From Catenulispora acidiphila DSM 44928 (GTDB taxonomy: Bacteria > Actinomycetota > Actinomycetes > Streptomycetales > Catenulisporaceae): 64,000 nucleotides of DNA. Of this stretch, positions 52,660-61,401 are shown one piece after another. The stretch's first letter is position 1. Every line of letters begins with the position of its first letter. Both the position numbers and the translations under genes were made by a program. The notes below the pieces were generated by a model. It was not told where the DNA came from, searched no databases, and saw nothing but the letters and a program-made list of their open reading frames with translations. The stretch spans positions 4,898,001-4,962,000 of the forward strand of contig NC_013131.1 of NCBI RefSeq assembly GCF_000024025.1, read 5' to 3'.

Positions 52660-55551
52660 CTAGAGAATCCGCCACAGGTGGTCTGCGGACCCGTTGTCGT
52701 CGAACTGCACGACGTTCGCCGAGTCGGCCGTGGACGTGTTCGCCACGCCGAGCACCAGGCCGCTGTTCTTGTTCTGGATGCGGAACCACGGACCGCCGCC
52801 GGGGCGCAGCCGCCACAGGTGGTCGGCGGTGCCGTTGTCGTCGTACTGCACGACGTTCGCCGAATCCGTGGTCGCCATGTTCGACACGCCCATGACCTTG
52901 CCGGAGTTCTGGTTCTGGATCCGCCACCAGCCGCCGGAATCGCTCAGGAAGGTCCAGCGGTGATCGGCGGTGGCGTTGTCGTCGTACTGCACGACGTTGA
53001 CCGAGTTCGCGGTGGACATGTTCGCCACGCCGAGGACCAGACCGCTGTTCTTGTTGACGATCCGTACCGGCCCGTCGGGAATCAGGGTCCAGAGATGGTC
53101 CGCCGTGCCGTTGTCGTCGTACTGGACCACGTTCACCGAGTCGGCGGTCGACATGTTGGCGACGCCGGCGACCCGTCCGCTGTTGACGTTGCGGATGCGC
53201 ATCCGGCCGTCGCCGTTGTCGATCAGGGTCCAGACATGGTCCAGGGTGTTGGTGTTCTCGAACTGGACGACGTTCGCCGAGTTCGCCGTCGACATGCCGT
53301 CCACGCCGAGCACCAGACCGCTGTTCGCGTTACGGATGCGGACGTTCCCGTCGCCGTTGTCCAGCAGCTGCCAGACGTGGTCGGCGGTTCCGCTGTCGTC
53401 GAACTGCACGACGTTCGCCGAGTCGCCCCAGGACATGTTCGACACGCCCATGACCTTGCCGCTGTTGGCGTTCAACAGCCGGAAGTAGCCGCCGGGCTGG
53501 GAGAAGGCGTTGCCGCTGGAGCCGGCGGCGGGGAACGCGGTGATCCGCAGCCGCGCCGCACCCATCGGGATCAGGGTGACGTTGGTCGTCCCGGACGTTT
53601 GGAAGGGTCCGGTCGGCAGCTCCGTGGCGACGTTCTGATCGTCGGTGGTCCACTTGGCGATCTGCGCGGCCGGTGCGGTGATGCTGACCGGCACGCTCTG
53701 CTGCGTGAACGGGTTCGCTGGCACAGCGCCGCCGGCGGCGTGGAAGGACAGAGCGCCCGCCGGGTTCGCCGCGGGCAGCGAGAGCCCGTAGTTCCAGGGC
53801 GTCGTGGCGTGCACCTCGTACTCGGGGAACTCGGAGTTCCCGGCGAACTGGACGTAGTTCTCGCCGATCTTCAGCGAGTAGTCCAGCGCGCCGTTCGACA
53901 CCGACAGCGCGCCGCCGATCGCGCTCCACGTCCTGACGACGGGAGTGGAAGGCAGCTGGATCGTCACCGTGTCCCCGGTGTGCCAGGTCCGCGAGATCGA
54001 GGTGTAGGCGGGTCCTGCCGGTGCGCTCACGTGCCCGCCGTTGACCGCGACCGCCGGAGCCGAGCACCAGCCCGGGACGCGCAGGTACAACGGAAACGTT
54101 GCCGGGGCGGACATGGTCAGCGTCAGCGTCACGGACTGCGTGAACGGATACCCGGTGGATTCGGTGATGGTGACCGAGTGGCCGCCGGACACGTTTGCGG
54201 TGACCGAGCAAGGGGCGTACATCACCGCGCACAGACCGTTGTCCGGCGTGGCGGCCCACAGCTCCTCGGTGAAGTACGGCCAGCCCTGGCCGTAGTTGTG
54301 CGGGCAGCAGCGGTACTGGTCCACGCCGGGCATGTACGCCTGCATCGCCCAGGCGTTGCTGAACTGGCCGTGGGTCTTCGCGGTGTTCGACAGGTCCACG
54401 CTGTTCGCCGAGGTGATGTAGTGCGTGCCCTTGCCCTGCGGATCCAGGGTGGCCGGCAGCATGTTGAACGCCAGCTGCTCGCAGCGGTCGGCCCAGACCG
54501 GGTCGCCGGTGAGCCGGTTCAGCAGCTCGTGGCTGGCCATCAGCTCCACCACGCCGCAGGTCTCGAAGCCCTGGCGGGGGTCCGCGTAGCCGATCCGGCC
54601 GTTCTCGTCGCCGGTGAAGCCGCCGCCGGGGAACTGACCCCAGCGTCCCATGATCGACGCATAGTTCTGATACGCGTTCTGCGTCATGCCGGACTGGCCC
54701 GAGCGCAGCGCGTATACCGCCGGTTCGCGGAAGCCCTGCGCCAGGTTGACGTTGTGCGGCGTGGGCAGGTTGTTCAGCCAGTTCGCGCTGTTGGCGTGCA
54801 TCGTGTCGGCCAGGTTGAGCAGGAAGGCCTCCCCGGTGCGGTTGTAGAGCCAGTAGACGACGTCCAGGCCGTCGGCGACGCGGAAGGAGAGCCAGTAGGC
54901 GGAGAACACCGAGCCGGGCTGCGCGTTCATGAACCGGAGGAACGCGGTCATCGCGTTCAGGACCTGCTGGCTGCCGGTGTACTCCTGGTAGCTGCGCAGC
55001 GCCTGGAGCAGGGGCAGGTACGGCCAGAAGTCGGCTTGGCCGTTCTGGTTGGTGCGCAGGTAAGCCGGGCCGAAGAAGCCGTCGGCGGCTTGTGTGGCCA
55101 GGATGCCGTTGATCCAGTTAGCGGTGTCGGCCAGGACTGCGGCGTTGCCGGTGACGTAGCCGAGGTCGCCGTAGCCGCGCAGCCAGTAGGGCACCTCCTC
55201 CCAGCCGGTCTGCGACGGGTTGAGCCAGCCGGTGGTCGACTTGTTCAGGAAGTGCGAGGTGTCCTGGTACTTGCCGCACAGACCGTCCACCTGGAGCTGG
55301 AGCTGTCCGGCGAGCCAGCCGGAGGCGCGCACGGCGCCGGGCGGCAGGCGCAGCAGCGCGGTCGGCGCCAGGGGAGCGGCGTTCGGGGAGTACAGGCCGC
55401 CGCCGGCCGGCGCGAGACGAGCCGTGGCCGCCGAGGCGGAGGACGCCAGGTACGGACCGGTGGTGAGTGCGGCCGCCGCGAGGGCGCCGGTGCGCAGCAC
55501 GGCGCGGCGGGAAAGCGGCAGGGAAGGCCGCGGCGCATGGGGCAGGGACAT
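52660..55551 (-). CDS. Secreted GH127 beta-L-arabinofuranosidase with six ricin-type lectin repeats
   Basis: The ATG at 55551 opens a Tat signal (SRRAVLRTGALAAAALT, 14-30). The (alpha/alpha)6 catalytic domain spans about 60-640. E330-x-C332 (FETCGVVEL) and C415-C416 (YRCCPHN) match the Zn ligands of HypBA1 (E338, C340, C417, C418), where a cysteine is the nucleophile. From about 687 to the end lie six repeats of roughly 47 residues (consensus VRIRNxNSGLVLGVANMSTADSxNVVQYDDNGTADHLW), two ricin-type beta-trefoils for sugar binding. It releases beta-linked L-arabinofuranose. It is divergent from the furanose importer across paired LacI operators. Confidence 0.92.
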   Translation of the reverse strand: MSLPHAPRPSLPLSRRAVLRTGALAAAALTTGPYLASSASAATARLAPAGGGLYSPNAAPLAPTALLRLPPGAVRASGWLAGQLQLQVDGLCGKYQDTSHFLNKSTTGWLNPSQTGWEEVPYWLRGYGDLGYVTGNAAVLADTANWINGILATQAADGFFGPAYLRTNQNGQADFWPYLPLLQALRSYQEYTGSQQVLNAMTAFLRFMNAQPGSVFSAYWLSFRVADGLDVVYWLYNRTGEAFLLNLADTMHANSANWLNNLPTPHNVNLAQGFREPAVYALRSGQSGMTQNAYQNYASIMGRWGQFPGGGFTGDENGRIGYADPRQGFETCGVVELMASHELLNRLTGDPVWADRCEQLAFNMLPATLDPQGKGTHYITSANSVDLSNTAKTHGQFSNAWAMQAYMPGVDQYRCCPHNYGQGWPYFTEELWAATPDNGLCAVMYAPCSVTANVSGGHSVTITESTGYPFTQSVTLTLTMSAPATFPLYLRVPGWCSAPAVAVNGGHVSAPAGPAYTSISRTWHTGDTVTIQLPSTPVVRTWSAIGGALSVSNGALDYSLKIGENYVQFAGNSEFPEYEVHATTPWNYGLSLPAANPAGALSFHAAGGAVPANPFTQQSVPVSITAPAAQIAKWTTDDQNVATELPTGPFQTSGTTNVTLIPMGAARLRITAFPAAGSSGNAFSQPGGYFRLLNANSGKVMGVSNMSWGDSANVVQFDDSGTADHVWQLLDNGDGNVRIRNANSGLVLGVDGMSTANSANVVQFENTNTLDHVWTLIDNGDGRMRIRNVNSGRVAGVANMSTADSVNVVQYDDNGTADHLWTLIPDGPVRIVNKNSGLVLGVANMSTANSVNVVQYDDNATADHRWTFLSDSGGWWRIQNQNSGKVMGVSNMATTDSANVVQYDDNGTADHLWRLRPGGGPWFRIQNKNSGLVLGVANTSTADSANVVQFDDNGSADHLWRIL
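52663..53493 (-). repeat. Six tandem ~141-bp coding repeats (ricin-type lectin modules)
   Basis: Each unit encodes 42-49 residues with the pattern RIxNxNSGxVxGVxNMSTxxSxNVVQxDDxxTxDHxW. The middle copies are the most alike, so recent duplication or conversion within the array is likely. The opposite strand stays open for about 1000 codons as an artefact. Confidence 0.88.
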
Positions 55552-55581
55552 GATGAGGCTCCGGTGGGTAGAGCAGCCCTG

Positions 55582-55630
55582 ATTCAACGATGTAATGCCT
55601 CATTCAGGCACCAGAGCGCGCATGCGTCAA
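55582..55630 (-). promoter_or_regulatory. GH127 promoter with furanoside LacI operator
   Basis: On the minus strand TTGACG (55625-55630) and CTGAAT (55602-55607) are 17 bp apart. ATTCAACGATGTAA (55582-55595, read on the plus strand) lies at the expected transcription start, about 30 bp before the gene, so a bound LacI protein would block transcription. Confidence 0.68.
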
Positions 55631-55740
55631 GACCCTGCGTTGAGTCGAGGAAAACGTCGTCGGACCGTCCCGGCGGGGAAACCGCAGCTCCAAGCCATTG
55701 AAGAGGGCTGAGAACGGTTTTGCCTCGGGTGAGAAGAGGG

Positions 55741-55788
55741 TTGACACACCTTCGCCGGACGTGCATGACTAGCGTTACATCGTTGGAA
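55741..55788 (+). promoter_or_regulatory. Importer-operon promoter with furanoside LacI operator
   Basis: TTGACA (55741-55746) is followed after 18 bp by ATGACT preceded by TG, an extended -10-like element at 55765-55770. TTACATCGTTGGAA (55775-55788), the reverse complement of TTCCAACGATGTAA, lies at the start region. The arrangement mirrors that at the GH127 promoter on the other side of the spacer. Confidence 0.7.
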
Positions 55789-55846
55789 ACACCGCACCAC
55801 GGAACGCGACCCCGATTCCCCCGTGACGAGGATGTGACCATTTCCC

Positions 55847-56962
55847 ATGCGTCCCATGCGCCCGCGTGTAAGAACACTGACCAGGCCCGCGATAGCCGCG
55901 GCGGTCGCCGCCGCCTGCCTGGCCGGCACCGCCGCCTGCGCCAAGTCGGCGCCCAAGGCCGCCGCCTCCGGCGCCACCTCGACCGGGACCGCGGCCCAGC
56001 AGGTGGTCGCCACCTCCGCCTCCGGTCCGGGCTGCACGTCCCAGACCTACGGCGGCGGCGTGGCCCAGCTGAACCTGACCGACCCCTCGACGATCGTCGG
56101 GTTCTCGCAGTCGGAGTCCACGAGCAATCCCTTCCGGTCCACCGAGACCGACTCGATCACCAACCAGGCCAAGTCGCTGGGGGTCAAGCTGATCCAGCGC
56201 AACGCCAACGCCGACGTCAACGCTCAGAACTCGCAGATCGAGGACATGATCGCGCAAGGCGCGAAGGTGCTGATCGTGGCGCCGGAGAACTCCGACGGTC
56301 TGGGCCCGGCGCTGGCTGAGGCCAAGGCGAAGAAGATCCCGGTGCTGACCATCGACCGCACCGTGACCGGCACCGCGTGCAGCGACTTCATCGCCTTCAT
56401 CGGCTCGAACTTCTACGGCCAGGCCCAGATCGCCGCCGACGACCTGGCCACGGCGACCGGCAGCCAGGCCAAGGTCGCGATCCTGTCCGGCACGCCGGGC
56501 AACAACGTCACGACCGACCGGACCAACGGGTTCCAGGACCAGGTCAAGGCCAAATACCCGAACATGACCGTGGTCGCCTCGCAGACCGGCAAGTTCGACC
56601 AGACCGACGGGCAGTCGGTGATGGCCCAGATGCTGCAGGCCAACCCCGGCATCACGGCGGTCTACGCCGAGAACGACGAGATGGCGCTCGGCGCGATCCA
56701 GGCGATCACCGCCGCCGGCAAGAAGCCCGGCAAGGACATCAAGATCGTCTCCATCGACGGCACGCAGCAGGCGGTGCAGGACGTGGCCGCCGGCACGATC
56801 TACGCCGACGTCGAGACCAACCCGCGCTTCGGTCCGCTGGCCTTCTCCTCGCTGCAGGCGTTCTTCGGGACCTCCGGGGTCGCCAGCAAGGTGATCATCA
56901 AGGACAGCCACTTCACCCAGGCCAACGCCCAGCAGGCACTGTCCGGCGGCCAGGTCTACTAA
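55847..56962 (+). CDS. Furanose-binding lipoprotein, YtfQ/RbsB-type
   Basis: The 371-residue protein has a lipoprotein signal (CLAGTAAC, Cys near residue 31). A CUT2-type sugar-binding domain follows: TIVGFSQSESTSNPFRSTETDSI, MIAQGAKVLIVAPENSDGLGPALAEAKAKKIPVLTIDR, AVYAENDEMALGAIQAI. SQSESxNPFR is typical of YtfQ, which binds galactofuranose, and of related arabinofuranose binders. It is first in a four-gene importer operon and divergent from the GH127 gene, so L-arabinofuranose or galactofuranose is the probable ligand. Confidence 0.9.
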   Translation: MRPMRPRVRTLTRPAIAAAVAAACLAGTAACAKSAPKAAASGATSTGTAAQQVVATSASGPGCTSQTYGGGVAQLNLTDPSTIVGFSQSESTSNPFRSTETDSITNQAKSLGVKLIQRNANADVNAQNSQIEDMIAQGAKVLIVAPENSDGLGPALAEAKAKKIPVLTIDRTVTGTACSDFIAFIGSNFYGQAQIAADDLATATGSQAKVAILSGTPGNNVTTDRTNGFQDQVKAKYPNMTVVASQTGKFDQTDGQSVMAQMLQANPGITAVYAENDEMALGAIQAITAAGKKPGKDIKIVSIDGTQQAVQDVAAGTIYADVETNPRFGPLAFSSLQAFFGTSGVASKVIIKDSHFTQANAQQALSGGQVY

Positions 56963-57021
56963 GAGCGGGTGGCGCGGGGATCTGCGACGTCTGAGATTCC
57001 TGGGTCCACTGAGGAGGAACC

Positions 57022-58779
57022 GTGCCGACAAGGCCGGATGAACCAGACCCCTCCGCGCTGCCGGAGGCAGGAGCGCCCACGGGCGCTCCTGCCGCGTTGC
57101 AGGCGCGGCAGGTGGTGAAGAGCTTCGGCGGCGTCCACGCCCTGCGCGGCGCGGACCTGCTGGTGCGCCCCGGCGAGGTGCACGCCCTGATGGGGGAGAA
57201 CGGCGCCGGGAAGTCCACCCTGATCAAGCTGCTCACCGGCGTCTACCGTCCCGACGACGGGGTCGTCGCGCTGCACGGGACCGAGCGCTCCTTCCGCACG
57301 CCGCTGGAGGCGCAGGCCGCGGGCATCTCCACGATCTACCAGGAAGTGAACCTGGTGCCGATGATGTCGGTGGCCCGGAACCTGTTCCTGGGGCGCGAAC
57401 CGCGCCGGTACGGCCTGGTCGACGTGCGCGCGATGAACCGGATGGCCGGGGAGATCCTGGTGCGCTACGGCGTGCGGGTCGACGTCGCCGCGCCGGTGCA
57501 CACGCTCGGCTTGGGCGCGCGGCAGATGGTCGCGCTGGCCCGGGCGGTGCGGACCGACGCGCGTGTGGTGATCATGGACGAGCCCACCTCCAGCCTGGAG
57601 CCGCGCGAGGTCCAGACCCTGTTCGGGGTCATCAGGACCCTGCGGGAGCAGGGCGCGGCGGTGGTGTTCGTCAGCCACCGGCTGGACGAGTTGTACGAGA
57701 TCTGCGACCGGGTCACGGTGCTGCGCGACGGCCGGACCGTGCACACCGGACCGATGGCGGCGCTGCCGCGCACCGAGTTGGTCGCGCTGATGCTCGGGCG
57801 CGCATTGCTGGCCGCGCACGAGGGCCGGGTCACCGCGTTCGCGCCGGACAAGGCGCAGCGGCGGCCGGCGGCGGACGACGCGGCGCTGGGGGATCTGCTT
57901 CCGGCGGCACGGGGGCGCTGGGGGCGGGGTCGGGACCGTCAGGCGGGCGGTCCCGATACCCCGGCTGCCGGGCAGGCGGCGCTGAGCGTCAGCGGGCTGA
58001 CCGACCGGCACCGGCTGCGCGACGTCAGCTTGGAGGTCGCCTCCGGCGAGGTGGTTGGCTTGGCCGGACTGCTCGGCGCGGGACGCAGCGAGACCGCGCA
58101 GGCGGTGATCGGCGCGCATCCGGCGTCCGGCACGGTGGCGGTGCGCGGGCGGCAGATCCGGCGGCGCAGCCCGCAGGCCGCGGTGCGGGCCGGGATCGCG
58201 ATGCTGGCCGAGGACCGCAAGGCCGAGGGCGTCATCCCGGGGCTGTCGGTCCGGGAGAACATCGTGCTGGCGGCGCTGCCCCGGCTCTCACGCGCCGGGA
58301 TCGTCTCCACCGCGCGCCAGGACCGGATCGTCGAGTTCTTCATGACCCGGTTGCGGATCAAGGCCTCCAGCCCGGAGCAGAAGGTCCAGGACCTGTCCGG
58401 CGGCAACCAGCAGAAGGTCTTGCTGGCGCGGTGGATGTGCCTGAACCCGCGGGTGCTGCTGCTGGACGAGCCGACCCGCGGCATCGATGTCGGAGCGAAG
58501 GCGGAGGTACAGACGATCGTCGATCAGCTTGCTGCGGAAGGGGTCGGGGTGCTGCTGATCTCCTCCGAGCTCGACGAGTTGCTCGAGGGCTCGGACCGAG
58601 TCGTGGTGCTGCACACCGGATCGGTGGCGGCGCGGCTGGAGGGCGAGCAGGTCACGGCGCCGAATCTGATGCGCGCGCTGGCCGGGGAGCGGCCGGAGGG
58701 CCAGGAGCTCGACGAGTCTGATTCGCCCAGCGGGTCCGAACCCGGGGGAGCGGACGACCGCGAGGAGGGTGCGTCATGA
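57022..58779 (+). CDS. Sugar ABC importer ATPase with two nucleotide-binding domains, YtfR-type
   Basis: The 585-residue protein starts at GTG with GGAGGA upstream. Domain 1 has Walker A GENGAGKST and Walker B VVIMDEPTSSLEP but a reduced signature (LGLGARQMVALARAV). Domain 2 has the degenerate P-loop GLLGAGRSE usual for this class and a standard LSGGNQQKVLLARW and LLLDEPTRGID. The linker (about 275-315) carries an Arg/Gly/Ala-rich stretch and the C-terminus an acidic tail. It powers the two downstream permeases and overlaps the first of them by 4 bp. Confidence 0.93.
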   Translation: MPTRPDEPDPSALPEAGAPTGAPAALQARQVVKSFGGVHALRGADLLVRPGEVHALMGENGAGKSTLIKLLTGVYRPDDGVVALHGTERSFRTPLEAQAAGISTIYQEVNLVPMMSVARNLFLGREPRRYGLVDVRAMNRMAGEILVRYGVRVDVAAPVHTLGLGARQMVALARAVRTDARVVIMDEPTSSLEPREVQTLFGVIRTLREQGAAVVFVSHRLDELYEICDRVTVLRDGRTVHTGPMAALPRTELVALMLGRALLAAHEGRVTAFAPDKAQRRPAADDAALGDLLPAARGRWGRGRDRQAGGPDTPAAGQAALSVSGLTDRHRLRDVSLEVASGEVVGLAGLLGAGRSETAQAVIGAHPASGTVAVRGRQIRRRSPQAAVRAGIAMLAEDRKAEGVIPGLSVRENIVLAALPRLSRAGIVSTARQDRIVEFFMTRLRIKASSPEQKVQDLSGGNQQKVLLARWMCLNPRVLLLDEPTRGIDVGAKAEVQTIVDQLAAEGVGVLLISSELDELLEGSDRVVVLHTGSVAARLEGEQVTAPNLMRALAGERPEGQELDESDSPSGSEPGGADDREEGAS

Positions 58780-59747
58780 CCGCCGCCGTCATCGAACCCG
58801 TGGACGGCGCGGGTGCCCGCGACCGGATCCTGGATCTCGCGCAGAGCTACGGCGTCTACGCGGCGCTGGCGGTGCTGATCGCCGTGGCGACCGCGATGAA
58901 CGGCGACTTCATGTCCACGTCGAACTGGCGCGTGCAGCTGTTCCAGGCTGCCCCGACCGTGCTCGTCGCGCTCGGCATGGCGCTGGTCATCGGTACCGAG
59001 GGCGTGGACCTGTCGGTCGGCGCGACGATCGCGCTGGCGGCCTCGGTCATCCCGCTGTACATCGGCTACGGCCCGGTGCCGGCGATCGCGCTGGCGCTGG
59101 TGCTCGGCGCGGCGGCCGGACTGGTCGGCGGCGCGATGGTCGCCTTCGCCGGGGTGCAGCCGATCGTGGCGACCCTGTCGCTGATGATCGGCTTGCGCGG
59201 ACTGGCCGAACTGCTCAACGGCGCGACCGCCAAGCCGGTGGCCGACGCCTCGATCCTGGACCTCGGCGAGCAGAGCGTGGCCGGGCTGCCGCTGATGGCG
59301 TGGCTCGCGCTGGCGGCGACCGGCGTGGTGGCGTACACCGTGCGGCGCACCACCTTCGGCCGCCAGCTGGTCGCGATCGGCGACAACAAGCGCGCGAGCC
59401 TGCTCGCCGGGCTGCCGGTGAGCCGCGTGCTGGTGACCGTGTACGTGCTCTCCGGAGTGCTCGCGGCGCTGGCCGGCGTGCTGATCGTCGGGCACGGCGC
59501 CGAGGCCGACCCGGCGAATCAGGGACTGAACATGGAACTGAGCGCGATCACCGCGGTGGTGGTCGGCGGCACGCCGCTGTCCGGCGGCCGGGTGCGGGTG
59601 CTGGGCACGGTCGCCGGCGCGATGTTCATGCAGCTGGTCTCGGCGGTGCTGATCCAGCACAACGTGCCGACCTCCACCACGCAGATCGTCGAGGCCGTGC
59701 TGATCTGCCTGGCCGTCTACGTGTCCAGAGAGCGGGGGACGCGATGA
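58776..59747 (+). CDS. Sugar ABC importer permease, YtfT-type
   Basis: The 323-residue protein has about 8-10 membrane helices and the CUT2 permease markers GTEGVDLSVGATIALAASV, VAIGDNKRASLLAGLPVSRV and ELSAITAVVVGGTPLSGG. Two different permeases in one operon, as in E. coli ytfQRT-yjfF, is the mark of furanose importers. It is coupled to both neighbours by 4-bp overlaps. Confidence 0.93.
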   Translation: MTAAVIEPVDGAGARDRILDLAQSYGVYAALAVLIAVATAMNGDFMSTSNWRVQLFQAAPTVLVALGMALVIGTEGVDLSVGATIALAASVIPLYIGYGPVPAIALALVLGAAAGLVGGAMVAFAGVQPIVATLSLMIGLRGLAELLNGATAKPVADASILDLGEQSVAGLPLMAWLALAATGVVAYTVRRTTFGRQLVAIGDNKRASLLAGLPVSRVLVTVYVLSGVLAALAGVLIVGHGAEADPANQGLNMELSAITAVVVGGTPLSGGRVRVLGTVAGAMFMQLVSAVLIQHNVPTSTTQIVEAVLICLAVYVSRERGTR

Positions 59748-60766
59748 GCGTGCGGACGTCGGAAACCATGGCGCCGGTGCCGGCTCCGCCGCCGCGCACC
59801 GGCCGCGACGGACTGCTGGAGACCCCGCGCGAGCGCTGGATCCGGCGCGCCGAGCGGCGCGGGCCGCTGGTGGTGCTGGTAGCGGTGTGCGCGGCGGCGA
59901 CGATCGCCTCGCCGTCGGACGCGTCCTGGTCGGACGTGAGCACCATCCTGGGCAACAACGCCTTCGTCTGGCTGCTGGCGCTGGGGATGACCTTCGTCAT
60001 CACCACCGGCGGCATCGACCTGTCGGTGGGATCGCTCTACGCGCTCGGCGGGGTGCTCGCGGCGCGCGGCTCGGCGCACGGACCGTGGCTGGCGATCCTG
60101 CTGCCGCTGGTGGTGTGCGCGGCGTGGGGCGCGGTGCAGGGGGTGCTGGTCGCCTATGGCGGGATGGCGCCGTTCATCGTCACACTGGCCGGACTGCTCG
60201 GCGCGCGCGGGCTGCTGCAGGCGCTGACGAATCAGGGCTCGACGACCTACCTGGTCCCGACGCACTCCTGGTTCCGGCATCTGGGCGCGGGGACATGGGT
60301 CCCGGTGGGCGTCGTGGCAGCACTGTTCGCCCTCGGCTGGATCCTGATGGAACGCACCGGCTACGGCGCGACCCTGACCGCCATCGGCGGCAACCAGGAC
60401 TCCGCGGTCCTGCTCGGCCTGCCGGTGGCGCGCGCGAAGGTGCTGGTCTACCTGCTGTCCGGCACCCTCGCCGGCGCGGCGGGCGCACTAGGCGGCGCAC
60501 GCCTGGGCTCCGGCGTGACCACGATCGGCCTCGGCTACGAACTCACCGCCATCGCCGCGGTGGTCATCGGCGGCACCCTGCTGACCGGCGGCTACGGCAC
60601 GATCGGCGGCACCGTCTGCGGCGTCCTGCTGCTGGCGGTGATCCACCACCTGATCGACCGCTACCTGTCGCAATACGGATCAGCGATGACGGACGCGGTG
60701 AACGGCGCCTTCCTCGCCGTGGTGGTCCTGGCCCAGGCCCTGCTCGAGCGCTCGCGCCGACGATGA
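59744..60766 (+). CDS. Sugar ABC importer permease, YjfF-type
   Basis: From the ATG at 59744, overlapping the previous stop as ATGA, the 340-residue protein shows ITTGGIDLSVGSLYALGGVLAA, LTAIGGNQDSAVLLGLPVARAKV and ELTAIAAVVIGGTLLTGGYGTIGG. It has about nine helices and a Pro/Arg-rich cytoplasmic start. It forms the heterodimeric channel with the preceding permease. It is the last importer gene; a repeat region follows. Confidence 0.93.
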   Translation: MSVRTSETMAPVPAPPPRTGRDGLLETPRERWIRRAERRGPLVVLVAVCAAATIASPSDASWSDVSTILGNNAFVWLLALGMTFVITTGGIDLSVGSLYALGGVLAARGSAHGPWLAILLPLVVCAAWGAVQGVLVAYGGMAPFIVTLAGLLGARGLLQALTNQGSTTYLVPTHSWFRHLGAGTWVPVGVVAALFALGWILMERTGYGATLTAIGGNQDSAVLLGLPVARAKVLVYLLSGTLAGAAGALGGARLGSGVTTIGLGYELTAIAAVVIGGTLLTGGYGTIGGTVCGVLLLAVIHHLIDRYLSQYGSAMTDAVNGAFLAVVVLAQALLERSRRR

Positions 60767-61401
60767 CCGGCGCGGCAGCGGGGTCGGGGGCGGAGACACG
60801 AGCGGGGGCGGAGACGGGGTCGGAGACAGGGTCGGGGGCGAAGACGGCGGCGCACGGTCGCCGCGCCGGTCCGTCGGGCGGGGCGTGCCCGGCGGCCGTG
60901 GGAGACGCGTGGCCGGGCCCGGTGGAGGCCCGGCCCGCGTTCGGCGGGGGGCGGTGGCGCGGGGTGATGGAAACCGGGTCGGCGCCCGGCACATCGCGGC
61001 GCTCGAGAACACTGGCCAGCTCGGCGATCGGCACACCGCAGCACCCGCCGCTGCCATCGCGATGGGCAAGTGAGTTCCGGTTCGCGATCGGCAGCGGTCG
61101 GCAGGGCTTGATGTGCTTGGCGGCCGGCACATCGCGGCGCTCAAGAGCACTGGCCAGTTCGGCGCCCGGCATACCGCAGCATCTGCCGCTGCCATCGCGA
61201 TGCGCGACTGAGTTCCGGGTCGCGATCGGCAGCGGTCGGCGGGGCTTGAGGTGGTCGGCGCTCGGCATACCGCAGCACCCGCCGCTGCCATCGCGATGGG
61301 CAAGTGAGTTCCGGGTCGCGATCGGCAGGGGTCGGCAAGGCTTGATGTGGTCGGCGGTCGGCAGATCGCAGTGTTCGCCATCACCGCCCCGGCCCGCCTT
61401 C
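60767..61401. repeat. 635-bp gap with long imperfect repeats next to the second lacI gene
   Basis: From about 60981 a unit containing the boxes ACATCGCGGCGCTC, CTGCCATCGCGATG and GAGTTCCGGGTCGCGATCGG is repeated. The CTGCCATCGCGA box starts at 61051, 61189 and 61285, so the spacings are 138 and 96 bp, and a partial fourth copy reaches about 61385. The third unit lacks 42 bp. Both spacings are codon multiples and frames on both strands stay open, but no start with a ribosome site is convincing. 60770-60900 holds shorter GGGGCGGAGAC-like repeats. I see no gene here. Confidence 0.82.

Noticed and set aside
52678-55701. Open frame of about 1000 codons on the plus strand
   Set aside because: It is antisense to the GH127 gene, has no family similarity, and its composition (runs of V, R, G, H, D) is typical of a shadow frame in high-GC DNA.
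60885-61338. Small frames inside the 61-kb repeat array
   Set aside because: Frames are open on both strands because the periods are multiples of three; none has a ribosome site or family match.
60981-61400. CRISPR-like array
   Set aside because: Repeats are long, imperfect and contiguous with no unique spacers of constant length, and no cas genes are nearby.
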